Positions 17,855-26,981 of a DNA stretch of 64,000 nucleotides are shown here, in pieces (the first letter of the stretch is position 1; the number at the start of each line of letters is the position of its first letter). Source of the DNA: CAYPTB01 sp964413535 (GTDB lineage: Bacteria; Planctomycetota; UBA1135; GCA-002686595); assembly GCA_964413535.1 (NCBI GenBank), contig CAYPTB010000054.1:1-64000 (forward strand), read 5' to 3'. A program made the translations under genes and the position numbers. The notes beneath the pieces are model-generated. The model was not told the origin of the DNA, did no database searches, and was given only the letters and a program-made list of their open reading frames with translations.

Positions 17855-18847
17855 CTAGACCAGGTCCGTCTCTGCGAGCTGGTACCACCAGGAGTCCCGC
17901 AGCCAGAGCGTGCCGAGCTTCGGATGGAACGCTCGCGCGCGCAACACGAGCTCCGTCGGATGGACGCGGAAGCCGTGCTCCTGGAGCTCCGCGAACCAGT
18001 AGGACCACTCCGGAGCGGTGAGCACCAGGGCGCTGGCGCCGTCCTCGAGCGCGCGCGCCTCGAGCGCCGCGACGAGCACCTCGGCCACGTCCGGCTCGTC
18101 CTCGGGCACGAGCCAATCGACGGCGAAGGCCGCGTCGCCGAGCGCGCACGCGGCGCGCCGGTACACGGCGGCGCCGCGCAGGAGGCCGGCATCGTCGCGC
18201 GCGCCGAAGGCCGCGTAGCCGCGCTCCGGACGGTCGAGGAAGCGCGCGTTCAGGAACGCGTCGTCGCGCACGGCGCTCGCGCCCCACGCGCCGCAGCAGC
18301 GGTCGTAGAGCCAGCGCGCCTGGTGGTCGAAGCCTGCGAGGAGCTCCACGCCGGCGGGGAGCGCGCCGCTCCCGTCCTCGAGGTCGCGCACCAAGAGGAG
18401 CTGGTTGCGCACGACCTCGTACGCGAGCTCGCGATCGCCCGCGCGCGCCGCCTCCTCTCCCGGCAGACCGAAGTGCACGAGATCGCGCTCGAGCCCGCCG
18501 TAGTGCTCGAAGTACGCCTGCGCGACCCGCACCGGAAGGTGCGCCCCGCCGAGGGCCGCCGCGTGCTCGGAGAGGCACGCGCCGTCGAGTCCGCGCACGA
18601 AGGTGCGCTCTTCACCGCCGACGAGCGTGCGCAGCGCGCGGCCCGCGAAGCAGGCCACGACCTCGCCCCCGTGCAGCGCGACGAAGGCGCGCCGCTCGGC
18701 CGCGCTCCCGTTCGCCTGCGCGACGTAGAAGCCCTCACCCATCGGCGCTGCGCGCGACTGCGCTCCGGCGCGCAAGCGGTCGACGAATCGGCGGAGCGAC
18801 GGCCCGTCGCCGTCCCCCACTTCGCGGATCTCGTAGTCGCCGTTCAA
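17855..18847 (-). CDS. GNAT-family acetyltransferase paralogue 1
   Basis: This protein has about 330 aa and begins with TTG (or GTG at 18850), overlapping the upstream stop as TTGA. It is built of two GNAT-like halves: an N-terminal half (NGDYEIREVGDGDGPSLRRF, GGEVVACFAG) and a C-terminal half (DDAFLNARFLDRPERGYAAFG, ALVLTAPEWSYWF). It ends with WLRDSWWYQLAETDLV. The same C-terminal signature occurs in three other genes in this window. The substrate is unknown. Acyltransfer to a sugar or lipid would be typical for the superfamily but is a guess. Confidence 0.65.
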   Translation of the reverse strand: MNGDYEIREVGDGDGPSLRRFVDRLRAGAQSRAAPMGEGFYVAQANGSAAERRAFVALHGGEVVACFAGRALRTLVGGEERTFVRGLDGACLSEHAAALGGAHLPVRVAQAYFEHYGGLERDLVHFGLPGEEAARAGDRELAYEVVRNQLLLVRDLEDGSGALPAGVELLAGFDHQARWLYDRCCGAWGASAVRDDAFLNARFLDRPERGYAAFGARDDAGLLRGAAVYRRAACALGDAAFAVDWLVPEDEPDVAEVLVAALEARALEDGASALVLTAPEWSYWFAELQEHGFRVHPTELVLRARAFHPKLGTLWLRDSWWYQLAETDLV

Positions 18848-19863
18848 CACAGGTCGGAGTCGCCCAGCGTGTAGTACCAGTGGCGGTGCAACCACGGCAT
18901 GCGGTAGGGCGCGACGTAGTTGCGCGCCACGGGGAAGTAGCGCGTGGGACGCACGCGGAAGCCGGCGCGCTGGAAGGCCTGCCACTCCGGGACGGTGTCG
19001 GGGAAGACCGCGGTGAGCCGCAGGACGGCGTCCGCCCGCGCGCGCTCGACGAGCCAGGCGCGCAGACCGGCCGCCGCCGCGCCCTCGCCCTCCGGCACGA
19101 GCCAGTCGCACACCAGTCCGTCTCGCTCGCCGTCGTAGGTCCCCGCGCGGTACACGGCGTAGCCGGCGAGCCGCCCGCGCACGCGCGCGAGCGCGAGCGC
19201 GTAGCGCTTCTCGGGATGGTCGGAGAAGCGCCAGTCGAGCTGGGCCGCGTCGCGCACCGCGACCGCGCCGTGCACGGCGCCGGCCGCGTCCGTGAGCTCG
19301 CGCACGCCGTCGGGGAAGCGCCGCACTTCCTCGATCGCGACGCCCGGCGCCGCTTCGAGCCGGGCGCGCTCGAGGTCGAGGACGAGCTTGTTCTGGACGC
19401 GCACGACCTCGTAGCCGAGGAAGGCCTTCCCCATGCGCCACGCGGCGGGGACCGGCAAGCCCCACATGACGACGTCGCCGTCGGGCGGCGGTCCGCCGTA
19501 GTTCGCGGCGTAGGGGTAGCCGGTGATGACGAAGAACCCCGGCCGCTTGAGCCCGCGCCGGAAGGCCGGATCGGTCATCGAGTCGATCGCCTGGCTGAAG
19601 TGCGCCGGCCGGCCTTCGAGGAGCATGCGCTGGCGGACTCCCGCGTACTGGCTGATGACGCGTCCGTCGACGTCGCTCACGGCGAGCCAGATGCGCCAGC
19701 CGGACGGATTCGCCAGGTACATCCAGCGCCAGGCCTCGAGCGACCGCGGCGTGAAGCTCGGGTCGATCTCGGCGAACACGCGGTTGAACGTGGCGAGGAT
19801 CGCGTGCTCGTCCCCCGGCTCGAACTCGCGCACGGTGTACGGGGGCAGTTCCAGGTCGGCCAT
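18844..19863 (-). CDS. GNAT-family acetyltransferase paralogue 2
   Basis: This 339-aa paralogue of the neighbouring gene starts ATG at 19863. It opens YTVREFEPGDEHAILATFNRVF, a typical GNAT N-terminal strand-helix, and has a second half with VRDAAQLDWRFSDHPEKRYALAL and VFPDTVPEWQAFQRAGF. It ends LHRHWYYTLGDSDLC. Its closest relative in the window, judged by shared segments (VRDxAQLDWRF, GLVCDWLVP), is the gene at 34468-35478. tRNA-Sec lies just upstream on the same strand. Confidence 0.7.
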   Translation of the reverse strand: MADLELPPYTVREFEPGDEHAILATFNRVFAEIDPSFTPRSLEAWRWMYLANPSGWRIWLAVSDVDGRVISQYAGVRQRMLLEGRPAHFSQAIDSMTDPAFRRGLKRPGFFVITGYPYAANYGGPPPDGDVVMWGLPVPAAWRMGKAFLGYEVVRVQNKLVLDLERARLEAAPGVAIEEVRRFPDGVRELTDAAGAVHGAVAVRDAAQLDWRFSDHPEKRYALALARVRGRLAGYAVYRAGTYDGERDGLVCDWLVPEGEGAAAAGLRAWLVERARADAVLRLTAVFPDTVPEWQAFQRAGFRVRPTRYFPVARNYVAPYRMPWLHRHWYYTLGDSDLC

Positions 19864-19911
19864 GGTCGTCCTGCGCGCCGCGCGCCGCGCAGGTCGCGGC
19901 CGACGCGCTGG

Positions 19912-20006
19912 CGGGAGTGCATGGGAATCGAACCCACCGGTCCCGCTGTTCACGAAACCCAACCGGCTTTGAAGGCCGGGCGGTACACCAGCACCGATCC
20001 ACTCCC
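19912..20006 (-). tRNA. selC: tRNA-Sec (anticodon UCA)
   Basis: This is a 95-nt selenocysteine tRNA. The minus strand begins GGGAGTGG and ends GCACTCCCG, giving a 7-bp acceptor stem with a possible eighth pair mismatched. The extended D-arm uses CGGTG and TACCG. The anticodon stem CCGGC/GCCGG closes the loop CTTCAAA, with anticodon TCA. The variable arm is long, and the T-arm GTGGG-TTCGATT-CCCAT is standard. CCA is not encoded. This tRNA reads UGA as selenocysteine, and selA lies about 1.6 kb upstream on the same strand. Confidence 0.93.
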
Positions 20007-20103
20007 GAAGGGCGCGGGACTGTACTCGCCCGCGCGGGAAGCCGTCCACAGGCAGCGCTGCGTCCCGCCGCCCGCGGCCGACTTGCCCTTCAACGCGCGC
20101 GCG

Positions 20104-21597
20104 TCAACGCGCGCGCACGCGGCCGGGGACGCCGGATTCGAGTCCGGGCGGCAGTCCGCCCGCCCAACGCCGCAGTGTCCTCGCCCCGCCCCGCCGCGGA
20201 TCGTCGCCCTCGATGCCGCAAGTGAAGGGCAGCCCCTCCGCGAGCACGTCGAAGTCGCGCGGCAACGCGACGACGACGCCCTTGCCGCCGCGGAACTCGC
20301 GCGGGCCCACGCGCACCCACGCGCGCGCGTGCGCGAGCCCGCCGGGATCCTCGACGGAGACCTGGAGCCGGTTGCCGCGCCGGCGCACCGTCATCGAGGC
20401 GAACGGATCCCCGCGCGCCTCGCGCAACAGCAAGAGCCGCCGCGCGTCCTCGGAAGCGACGAGCGTGCGGACGCGATGGAGCGGCGCGTCCAGCACCAGG
20501 CTCTCCGCCGGCCGGCCGGGACCGCGCTTCCACGCGTAGCGCACGGCGAAGAGCGGATCGCCTCCGGGCGAGTACGAGCCGCCCTCGATGCGGAACGGGA
20601 TCACGACCTCGGCGCCGGGCGCGAGGTCGAAGCTCGCGTCGAGCGGATCGACCTCGAACGCGCCGCCGCGCACCCAAACCGCCGCCCGCGCGCTCACCTC
20701 GAAGGCGAAGGGATTGCGCACGAGCGCCTCGACCGACCAGCGTCCGGTCCACTCGCCCGAATCCGCGGCGAATCCGCCGGGTACGACCTCGAGCCGCGGG
20801 ACCTGCACCGGATAGGGGCCCTGGTCGTGCGGCGCGAGGCGCACCAGCGCGCGGACCGCCAACGCGCGCAACGGCTCGTTCGTGTTGAAGCCGTTGAGCG
20901 GAGCGCGACACGCGTCGAGCAGGTCCTCCGGCTCGTCGACCGACCACGACCAGCGCTCGCACGGCCACTCGAGACGGCCGGCGTCCGTGTGCCACCCGCC
21001 CGGACCGACGCCGTGCGCCGCGATGCGCTCGTCGCGCACGAAGGATCGATCCTCCTCGTCCGCGACGTCGGCGAGCAGCATCGCCGGCAAGCCCGCGTCG
21101 CGCGCCTCGAGGCACACCGAGCGGTGGAAGGAAGCGATGCGCACCGAGAGACGCCCGCCGCGCTCGCGCACGGAGCTCGTGACCTCGGGCACGAGCGCGG
21201 GATCCTTGAGCTCGATCATGTGCTGCGGCCAGGTCCCGGCCTGGTTCCCCTCGAGGTCGAGCACCTCGCCCAAGAGCGGCAGCGGCTCGCCCTCGAACCG
21301 GCGGTGGAACCAACCCCCGGCGTCGATCCCGAACAGCTCGGGCAGCGTGCGGATCGCGATCGGGCCGTGCGCGTCGGTCGTGCGGTCGAGCGTGTCGTCG
21401 TGCAGGAGCACCGCCTCGCCCGTCGCGCAGCGCTGCAGGTCGTACTCGACGCCGTCGAGGCCGAGCTCGATCGCGCGCATCAGGCTCGACTGCGTGTTCT
21501 CCGGCCGCTCGCGCGGCGCGCCGCGGTGACCGAGGATCCACGGCGGACCGGGCACCCGCTCGCCGCGCTCGCCGATCCCCTCCTGCGGCTCGAACAT
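20104..21597 (-). CDS. glycerophosphodiester phosphodiesterase-like protein with C-terminal beta-rich domain
   Basis: This 497-aa protein has an N-terminal GDPD TIM barrel: ILGHRGAPRERPENT (catalytic His-Arg and Glu), then DGVEYDLQ and LLHDDTLDRTT, which supply metal ligands and the second catalytic His. GDPD enzymes hydrolyse deacylated phospholipids to glycerol-3-phosphate and an alcohol. From about residue 250 the sequence is unlike GDPD and looks like beta-sandwich domains (FDLAPGAEVVIPFRIEG). No clear signal peptide is seen. It lies 12 bp downstream of selA, probably in one transcript. Confidence 0.82.
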   Translation of the reverse strand: MFEPQEGIGERGERVPGPPWILGHRGAPRERPENTQSSLMRAIELGLDGVEYDLQRCATGEAVLLHDDTLDRTTDAHGPIAIRTLPELFGIDAGGWFHRRFEGEPLPLLGEVLDLEGNQAGTWPQHMIELKDPALVPEVTSSVRERGGRLSVRIASFHRSVCLEARDAGLPAMLLADVADEEDRSFVRDERIAAHGVGPGGWHTDAGRLEWPCERWSWSVDEPEDLLDACRAPLNGFNTNEPLRALAVRALVRLAPHDQGPYPVQVPRLEVVPGGFAADSGEWTGRWSVEALVRNPFAFEVSARAAVWVRGGAFEVDPLDASFDLAPGAEVVIPFRIEGGSYSPGGDPLFAVRYAWKRGPGRPAESLVLDAPLHRVRTLVASEDARRLLLLREARGDPFASMTVRRRGNRLQVSVEDPGGLAHARAWVRVGPREFRGGKGVVVALPRDFDVLAEGLPFTCGIEGDDPRRGGARTLRRWAGGLPPGLESGVPGRVRAR

Positions 21598-21609
21598 GGA
21601 TGCCTCGAG

Positions 21610-23028
21610 CTACGCGTTCCGAAGCGCCGACGCCACGCAGTCCGCTTCGCCCGCGAGCAGCGTGCGCGGATCGAGCAGCACCGCGCCGTCCTGGATGCGC
21701 GCGAACACGGGCGGGTCGTGGCGCAAGAGCTTCCGCACGAGCTCCTGGGCCGAGAGCGAGCGATGCAGCACGCGCACGATCGCCGTGGGCAGGAACACGC
21801 CGGGTGCGCTCCCGCTGCCCGGCTGCGAGAGTCCCTCGACGACCTGCACGTCGAGACCCTCGATGCCCCGGAGCAGCGCCGCGAGCGCGCGCGCCGACTC
21901 GGCGATCGTCGCCGCGTCGGCGAGCAGCATGGCGCGCGCGGGAATCTCGTCCCCGCGGCCGGCGAGCAGGAGCTCGAGCGTCCTCTCCAGACCCGCGAGC
22001 GCGACCTTGTCCAGGCGCAGCGCCCGGTACAACGCGTTCTTGCGCAAGCGCGCGATCGCCTCCGCCCGCCCGACGAGCAGCCCCGCCTGCGGCCCGCCGA
22101 GCAGCTTGTCGCCCGAGAACGTCACCACGTCGATGCCGCGCTCGAGCGCCTCGCGCACGAGCGGCTCGCCCTGCAGCACGGTGAGCGGCGCGGCGCCCTC
22201 GGCCTCGAGCAGTCCCGAGCCGAGGTCGTGCACCGTGGGCACCCCGCGCCCTTTTCCGAGCCGCGCCAGCTCCTCCTCCGGCGCCGACTCCGTGAAGCCC
22301 TCGATCCGGAAGTTCGAGCGGTGGACCTTCAGCAAGAGCCCCGTGCGCGGCGTGATCGCGCGCTCGTAGTCCGCGATGCGCGTGCGGTTCGTCGTCCCCA
22401 CCTCGACCATGCGCGTCCCGGCGCGCGCGCACACGTCGGGCATGCGGAACGAGCCGCCGATCTCCACCAGCTCGCCGCGGCTCACGATCGTCTCGCGCCC
22501 CTCGCCCGCGAAGGTCGACAGCGCGAGCAGCACGGCCGCGGCGTTGTTGTTGACGGCGATGGCCGCTTCCGCACCCGTGAGCCGAGCGAGCAACTCCGAC
22601 AGACGCCCGTCGCGCTCGTTGCGCTCGCCGGTCGTGCGATCGACCTCGAGCACGCAGTAGCTCCTGGCTGCGACCTCCATGGCGCGCGCCGCCTCGGGAT
22701 GCACGGGCGCGCGCCCGAGACCCGTGTGCAGCACCACGCCCGTCGCGTTGACGGCGCGCACGAGCCCCGCTCCCTCCTCGCGCTCGACGCGCGCCGCGAG
22801 CTCGCGCACGAGAGCGCCCTCGGCGAGCCTCCGCTCCACCTCCTCCGCGCCGAGCGCCCCCGCGCCGATCTCCGCGCGCCAGGCCGCCAGCCGCTCGCGC
22901 ACGAAGCCGGCGAGCACGGCGCGCCCGACGCGGTCCTCCAGCTCGCGCGCGAAAGCCTCGTGCAACACCTCCTCGACCGAGGGCAGGTGCCGGAAGGCGT
23001 CCTGTTGCGTGGGGCCGGCGCGCTCCAT
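21610..23028 (-). CDS. selA: L-seryl-tRNA(Sec) selenium transferase
   Basis: This 472-aa PLP enzyme converts seryl-tRNA(Sec) to selenocysteyl-tRNA(Sec) using selenophosphate. The N-terminal domain reads FRHLPSVEEVL, followed by NATGVVLHTGLGRAP, which is highly conserved in SelA, then AIAVNNNAAAVLL and the PLP lysine K308 in FSGDKLLGGPQAG. Its length matches bacterial SelA. With selC close by, it shows that the organism decodes UGA as selenocysteine. selB and selD are not in the window. Confidence 0.95.
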   Translation of the reverse strand: MERAGPTQQDAFRHLPSVEEVLHEAFARELEDRVGRAVLAGFVRERLAAWRAEIGAGALGAEEVERRLAEGALVRELAARVEREEGAGLVRAVNATGVVLHTGLGRAPVHPEAARAMEVAARSYCVLEVDRTTGERNERDGRLSELLARLTGAEAAIAVNNNAAAVLLALSTFAGEGRETIVSRGELVEIGGSFRMPDVCARAGTRMVEVGTTNRTRIADYERAITPRTGLLLKVHRSNFRIEGFTESAPEEELARLGKGRGVPTVHDLGSGLLEAEGAAPLTVLQGEPLVREALERGIDVVTFSGDKLLGGPQAGLLVGRAEAIARLRKNALYRALRLDKVALAGLERTLELLLAGRGDEIPARAMLLADAATIAESARALAALLRGIEGLDVQVVEGLSQPGSGSAPGVFLPTAIVRVLHRSLSAQELVRKLLRHDPPVFARIQDGAVLLDPRTLLAGEADCVASALRNA

Positions 23029-23088
23029 CGCGACAGTTTCCCTTCGCGGAGCCGTCCGGCCACGGGAAATCCGCGCGCAGCGAAGTTT

Positions 23089-23117
23089 CCGCGGCGCGGC
23101 GCGACCGCGCGCCGCGG
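23089..23117. other. inverted repeat between divergent selA and recJ
   Basis: CCGCGGCGCG (23089-23098) is complementary to CGCGCCGCGG (23108-23117). It lies in the 205-bp divergent spacer between selA and recJ, where both promoters must be. It may be an operator or only a by-product of GC richness. No clear -10 box was seen. Confidence 0.25.
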
Positions 23118-23233
23118 CGTTGCCCCCATGCGCTTTGCGACGCGAGCACTCGGGAACCGTCCGCCGCGCGGCGGAACGCGCGCTCCCGCCGCCTTCCTTC
23201 GCCCCATCGGGCTCCCTAAGCTCGGCCTCGACC

Positions 23234-24979
23234 GTGCCCCGCCCCTGGATCCTCCGCCGCCCGGACGCCGAGCTCGTCCGCCACCTCGCCGGACGCTGCG
23301 ACCTGTCGCCCGTCGTCGCGGGCCTGCTCGTGTCGCGTGGGCACACGGACCCGGACGCGACCAAGACGCATCTCCTCGCGAGCCCCATGGGGCTGCACGA
23401 CCCCTTCCTCCTCCCGGGCATGCACGCCGCCACCGAGCGGCTCGTGCGCGCGATCCGAGACGGCGAGAACGTGCTCGTCCACGGCGACTACGACGTCGAC
23501 GGCGTGACCGGCACGGCGCTGCTCGTGCGCCTCTTGCGCGAGGTCGGCGCTCGCGTCGACTGGCACATCCCCAATCGCCTGGTCGACGGCTACTCCTTCG
23601 GCGCGCACTCCGTCGCGCGCGCTCGCGAGACCGGGGCCAAGGTCGTCATCAGCGTCGACAACGGCACGTCGGCCTTCCAGACGATCGGCGAGCTCAACGA
23701 GATCGGCGTCGACACGATCGTGACCGACCACCACGAGCCGCCGGACGGCCCGCTGCCGGAGGCGGTCGCGATCGTGAACCCGAAGCTCGCGGAGTCGCGC
23801 TACCCGTGTCGCGAGCTGTGCGGCGGCGCCGTCGCCTTCAAGCTCGCGTGGGGTCTCGCGCAACGCATCTCGGGCGAGCGCGTGAGCCCGGCGCTGCGCA
23901 AGTTCCTCGAGGACGCCTGCGCCTACGTCGCCATCGCCACCGTGTGCGACGTCGTGCCGCTCGTCGGCGAGAACCGCATCTTCGCGCGCTTCGGCCTGCG
24001 CGCGCTCTCGCAGACGCGCAACGTGGGCCTCGCGGCCCTGCTCGACACCTGCGGCCTGGCGGGGCGCGCTCTGTGCGCCGAGGACGTCGGCTTCCAGGTC
24101 GGCCCGCGCATCAACGCCTCCGGGCGCCTGGGCAGCGCGCGCAGCGCCGTCGAGCTCCTGCTCGCGAGCACGCCCGAAGAAGCGCGCGTGCACGCGGCCG
24201 AGCTCGAGCGCCTCAACACCGAGCGCAAGGCGATCGAGCGCGAGCTCGTCGCCCGGGCGCGCGAGACCGTCCGCGCGGGCTTCGCCGACCCGGTCGAGCA
24301 TCCGCTGATCGTCGTCGCCGGCCAGGGTTGGCACCAGGGCGTCGTCGGCATCGTCGCGGCGCGCCTCGTCGACGAGTTCCACCGTCCGGCGCTCGTGATC
24401 GGCCTCGACGGCGACGAGGGCCGCGGCAGCGCGCGCTCGGTGGAAGGCTTCAACGTGCTCGAAGCGCTGAAGGGCGGCGCGGAGCACATGCTGCGCTTCG
24501 GCGGCCACGCGCAGGCCGCGGGCTGCGAGGTGCGCGCCGATCGCGTGGACCGCTTGCGCGCGGACGTGTGCGCGAAGGCGCGCGCGATGCTCGCCCGCGA
24601 GAGCTACGCGCCCGCGCGCCTGCTCGTCGACTGCGAGCTCCCGCTGATGGAGATGACGCCCGCGCTGCTGGCGGAGATCGACCGCCTCGAGCCCTTCGGC
24701 GAGCAGAACGCGAAACCCGTCCTCGTCTCCGCCGACGTCCGCCTCGCCCGCCCCGCGGTCGAGCTGGGTCAGGACGGCCGTCACCTGCGCCTGGACGTGC
24801 GCCAGGGAGCGACCGTGCACAAGGCGCTCGCCTTCGGCATGGGCCACCGCAAGTCCGAGCTCGCGATGGGCGCGCCCCTGCACCTCGCCTACACCCCGCG
24901 CTGGAACGTGTGGCGCGGCGAACGCACCCTCGAGCTCGTCCTCGCCGACTTCGCCGTCGGCGACCGGCCGGTGGCGTAG
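23234..24979 (+). CDS. recJ: single-stranded-DNA-specific exonuclease RecJ
   Basis: This 581-aa 5'-3' single-strand DNA exonuclease acts in mismatch and recombination repair. The DHH-domain motifs are present: HGDYDVDGVTGT (about 83-94), SVDNGTS, and TDHHEP (164-169). The DHHA1 motif FGGHAQAAGCEV follows near residue 420, then the C-terminal OB fold. It starts with GTG at 23234, immediately before the conserved WILRRPD. It diverges from selA. Confidence 0.93.
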   Translation: MPRPWILRRPDAELVRHLAGRCDLSPVVAGLLVSRGHTDPDATKTHLLASPMGLHDPFLLPGMHAATERLVRAIRDGENVLVHGDYDVDGVTGTALLVRLLREVGARVDWHIPNRLVDGYSFGAHSVARARETGAKVVISVDNGTSAFQTIGELNEIGVDTIVTDHHEPPDGPLPEAVAIVNPKLAESRYPCRELCGGAVAFKLAWGLAQRISGERVSPALRKFLEDACAYVAIATVCDVVPLVGENRIFARFGLRALSQTRNVGLAALLDTCGLAGRALCAEDVGFQVGPRINASGRLGSARSAVELLLASTPEEARVHAAELERLNTERKAIERELVARARETVRAGFADPVEHPLIVVAGQGWHQGVVGIVAARLVDEFHRPALVIGLDGDEGRGSARSVEGFNVLEALKGGAEHMLRFGGHAQAAGCEVRADRVDRLRADVCAKARAMLARESYAPARLLVDCELPLMEMTPALLAEIDRLEPFGEQNAKPVLVSADVRLARPAVELGQDGRHLRLDVRQGATVHKALAFGMGHRKSELAMGAPLHLAYTPRWNVWRGERTLELVLADFAVGDRPVA

Positions 24980-25131
24980 GACCGCCAGGGGCTCGCTGGC
25001 CTCACCGCAAGCGCCTGCGCTCCTCCGAGAATCTCTCGAGAGACTTGGTCCCTCGCGCATCTTCACTCGCCCGAGAGAAACTTGGAGCGCGGACAAGTCT
25101 ACGTCCTTCGCAGATAGGTTCCGACGGGATC

Positions 25132-26972
25132 ATGCGCTCCCTAGTCGTACTCGCGTTTGCGCTCGCTCTCCTCTTGGTCGCGTTCCTCGTCACGAACGCG
25201 ATCGAGCCGACGGAGAGCGCACCGACCGCAGCCGCGCAACCGTCCGACGTGCCTGATCGCATCGGCGCGGACGCGACCGTCGAGCCGAGCCACTACAACG
25301 GGCGATCCGCGCTGACCGTCGAGTCGCCAGGCGAGGCCATCGAGCCGCCTGCCGGAGGTGAAGCGCGCTCGATCGGGCTTGCGGGACGACTCACCGACAG
25401 CATCACCGGCGCGCCGATCCCCTACTGCCCGCTCGTGTCGAGAACGCGGAGGAAGAGACCTTCGAGACCGACACGCGCTGGGACGGAGCCTTCGAGCTCG
25501 CGCATCGCTTCGCGCCGGGCGCGATCGAGGTCGACGTCCGCACGAATGACGCAGAAGCGGAGCTCGAGGTCAAATTCGACTCCGATGTCATTTGGCTCCT
25601 GCCTCGGGACTCCGGCGGCCAGCGGTTCGTGGAGCTCACCGCGCACAGGCCCAACGTGGTCTTGGAGGTCTGGGCGATTCATCCCGAAGTCGGGTCGCGC
25701 GAGAGCGTGGTCGTGAGGACGATCGTCGGCACGCACAAACGAGGCTGGGGCATCGGAACGCGCACGGACGCGATGGGGCTCGCTCGTGTCCCCTATTTCG
25801 GCGAGCTGGCCACGGTCAGCACCTCCTTCAGCGCGCGTGGTGACGATGGTTGGGTGTTCGGGCCTCTGGATCTCGGCCCCCCTCTCACGAAAGGCCCCCA
25901 CGAGCTCGTCGCGACGCGCGGAGCGGATCTGGAGGTGCTCGTCGTGTCGAAGACCGGCTCACCGCTCATCCGTGCGAGAGTCGAGCTGAAGTCGGAAATC
26001 GACGGCGTCAGTATTCGCGAACACCTGGAGACCGGCGACGATGGCAAGGTCGTGTTCGAGGGGTTGTTCGAGGGCTCGTACGAGGTTTTCGCGGTATGGA
26101 ACGGGCGGCACACGAAGGTGACGCTTACCGTCGACGGGGAGCGGAACACGTCGACGATCGTGATCGACGTCGTAGGTGAGATCGTGTTGCTCGCTTCCGG
26201 GCAAGTCGTCGACGGGAACGGCGCGCCGCTGGAGGGCGTGAACATCAATGGAACGTACCGGCTCGTTCGGACCGATGCGTCCGGCCGGTTCGAGGTTCGG
26301 GGAGATGCGGGCCAGCTCGTGCTGCTGCTCGCTCCCTATCGCCCGAATGCGAGGTTCGAACCGAGCTCTCTCGAAGTCGCTGCAGGGACATCGGATCTCG
26401 TGTTTCGACGCGTTGCCCTCGAAGCGCAAGCCGGCTGGTGGGTCGAAGTCGTCGAGGCGCAGTCTGGAGCGGTACTGGGCGATGCAGAGCTCTACGCCTG
26501 GACCGAACCGGACGATGCGGAGCGTTGGACGGACTACCACCGCCAGTGGTACTGGAGCGGAGAAGACGCCGAGGAACTCTTCACCGGTCCACAGGATCCC
26601 TACCACTGGCTCGTCGCCCATCCTGGTTACCGCTCGCTCTTCGGCACCGGGGCGGAGTTCCGGGCGCGCGAAGCGAGCGATCCGGTGCGCGGCGGCAAAC
26701 GCATTCGTTTCGAGCTCGAGCTCGGGATCTTGCGCGAGGTCTTCGTGTTCGACCAGGAGGGCGAGCCCGTTCCAGGCGCTGTGTTCTCCGATTCGGTGGG
26801 AGTCCTCGGCACGACCGACATCGAAGGCTTCGTCCTCGTCGATGCGCCGCGCTGGCCCGATCGGGTCGACGTCGAATGCAGGGGCTTCCAACCGGAGCGC
26901 TGGTTCCCCGGAGACGATTTGGGCGATTGGGAACCGGCGTGGGTCGAGCTCGAACGGGTTCGAGAGCGCTGA
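25132..26972 (+). pseudogene. frameshifted exported protein with carboxypeptidase-regulatory-like repeats
   Basis: An N-terminal signal or anchor (MRSLVVLAFALALLLVAFLV) from the ATG at 25132 leads into a first beta domain (GLAGRLTDSITGAPIPYCPL). The frame breaks near 25437, and the protein continues in another frame from VENAEEETFETDTRW to the TGA at 26970-26972. One missing base in the CTCGTGTCG stretch explains it. The rest (about 510 aa) has repeated beta-sandwich segments such as GQVVDGNGAPLEGVNINGTY and VFVFDQEGEPVPGAVFSD, typical of CarboxypepD_reg-like domains in secreted Planctomycete proteins. Local GC is a little lower than in the neighbours. Sequencing error and genuine pseudogene are both possible. 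Confidence 0.55.
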
Positions 26973-26981
26973 CGTCCGCTC

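Noticed and set aside
18880..25716. An open frame of 2278 codons on the plus strand
   Set aside because: It runs antisense to the GNAT, selC, GDPD and selA genes and has the Arg/Ala-rich composition of a shadow frame. Only its last part coincides with a real gene start at 25132.
4094..26972. UGA-encoded selenocysteine as the cause of the two broken genes
   Set aside because: Although tRNA-Sec is present, both breaks are changes of frame, not in-frame TGA codons.
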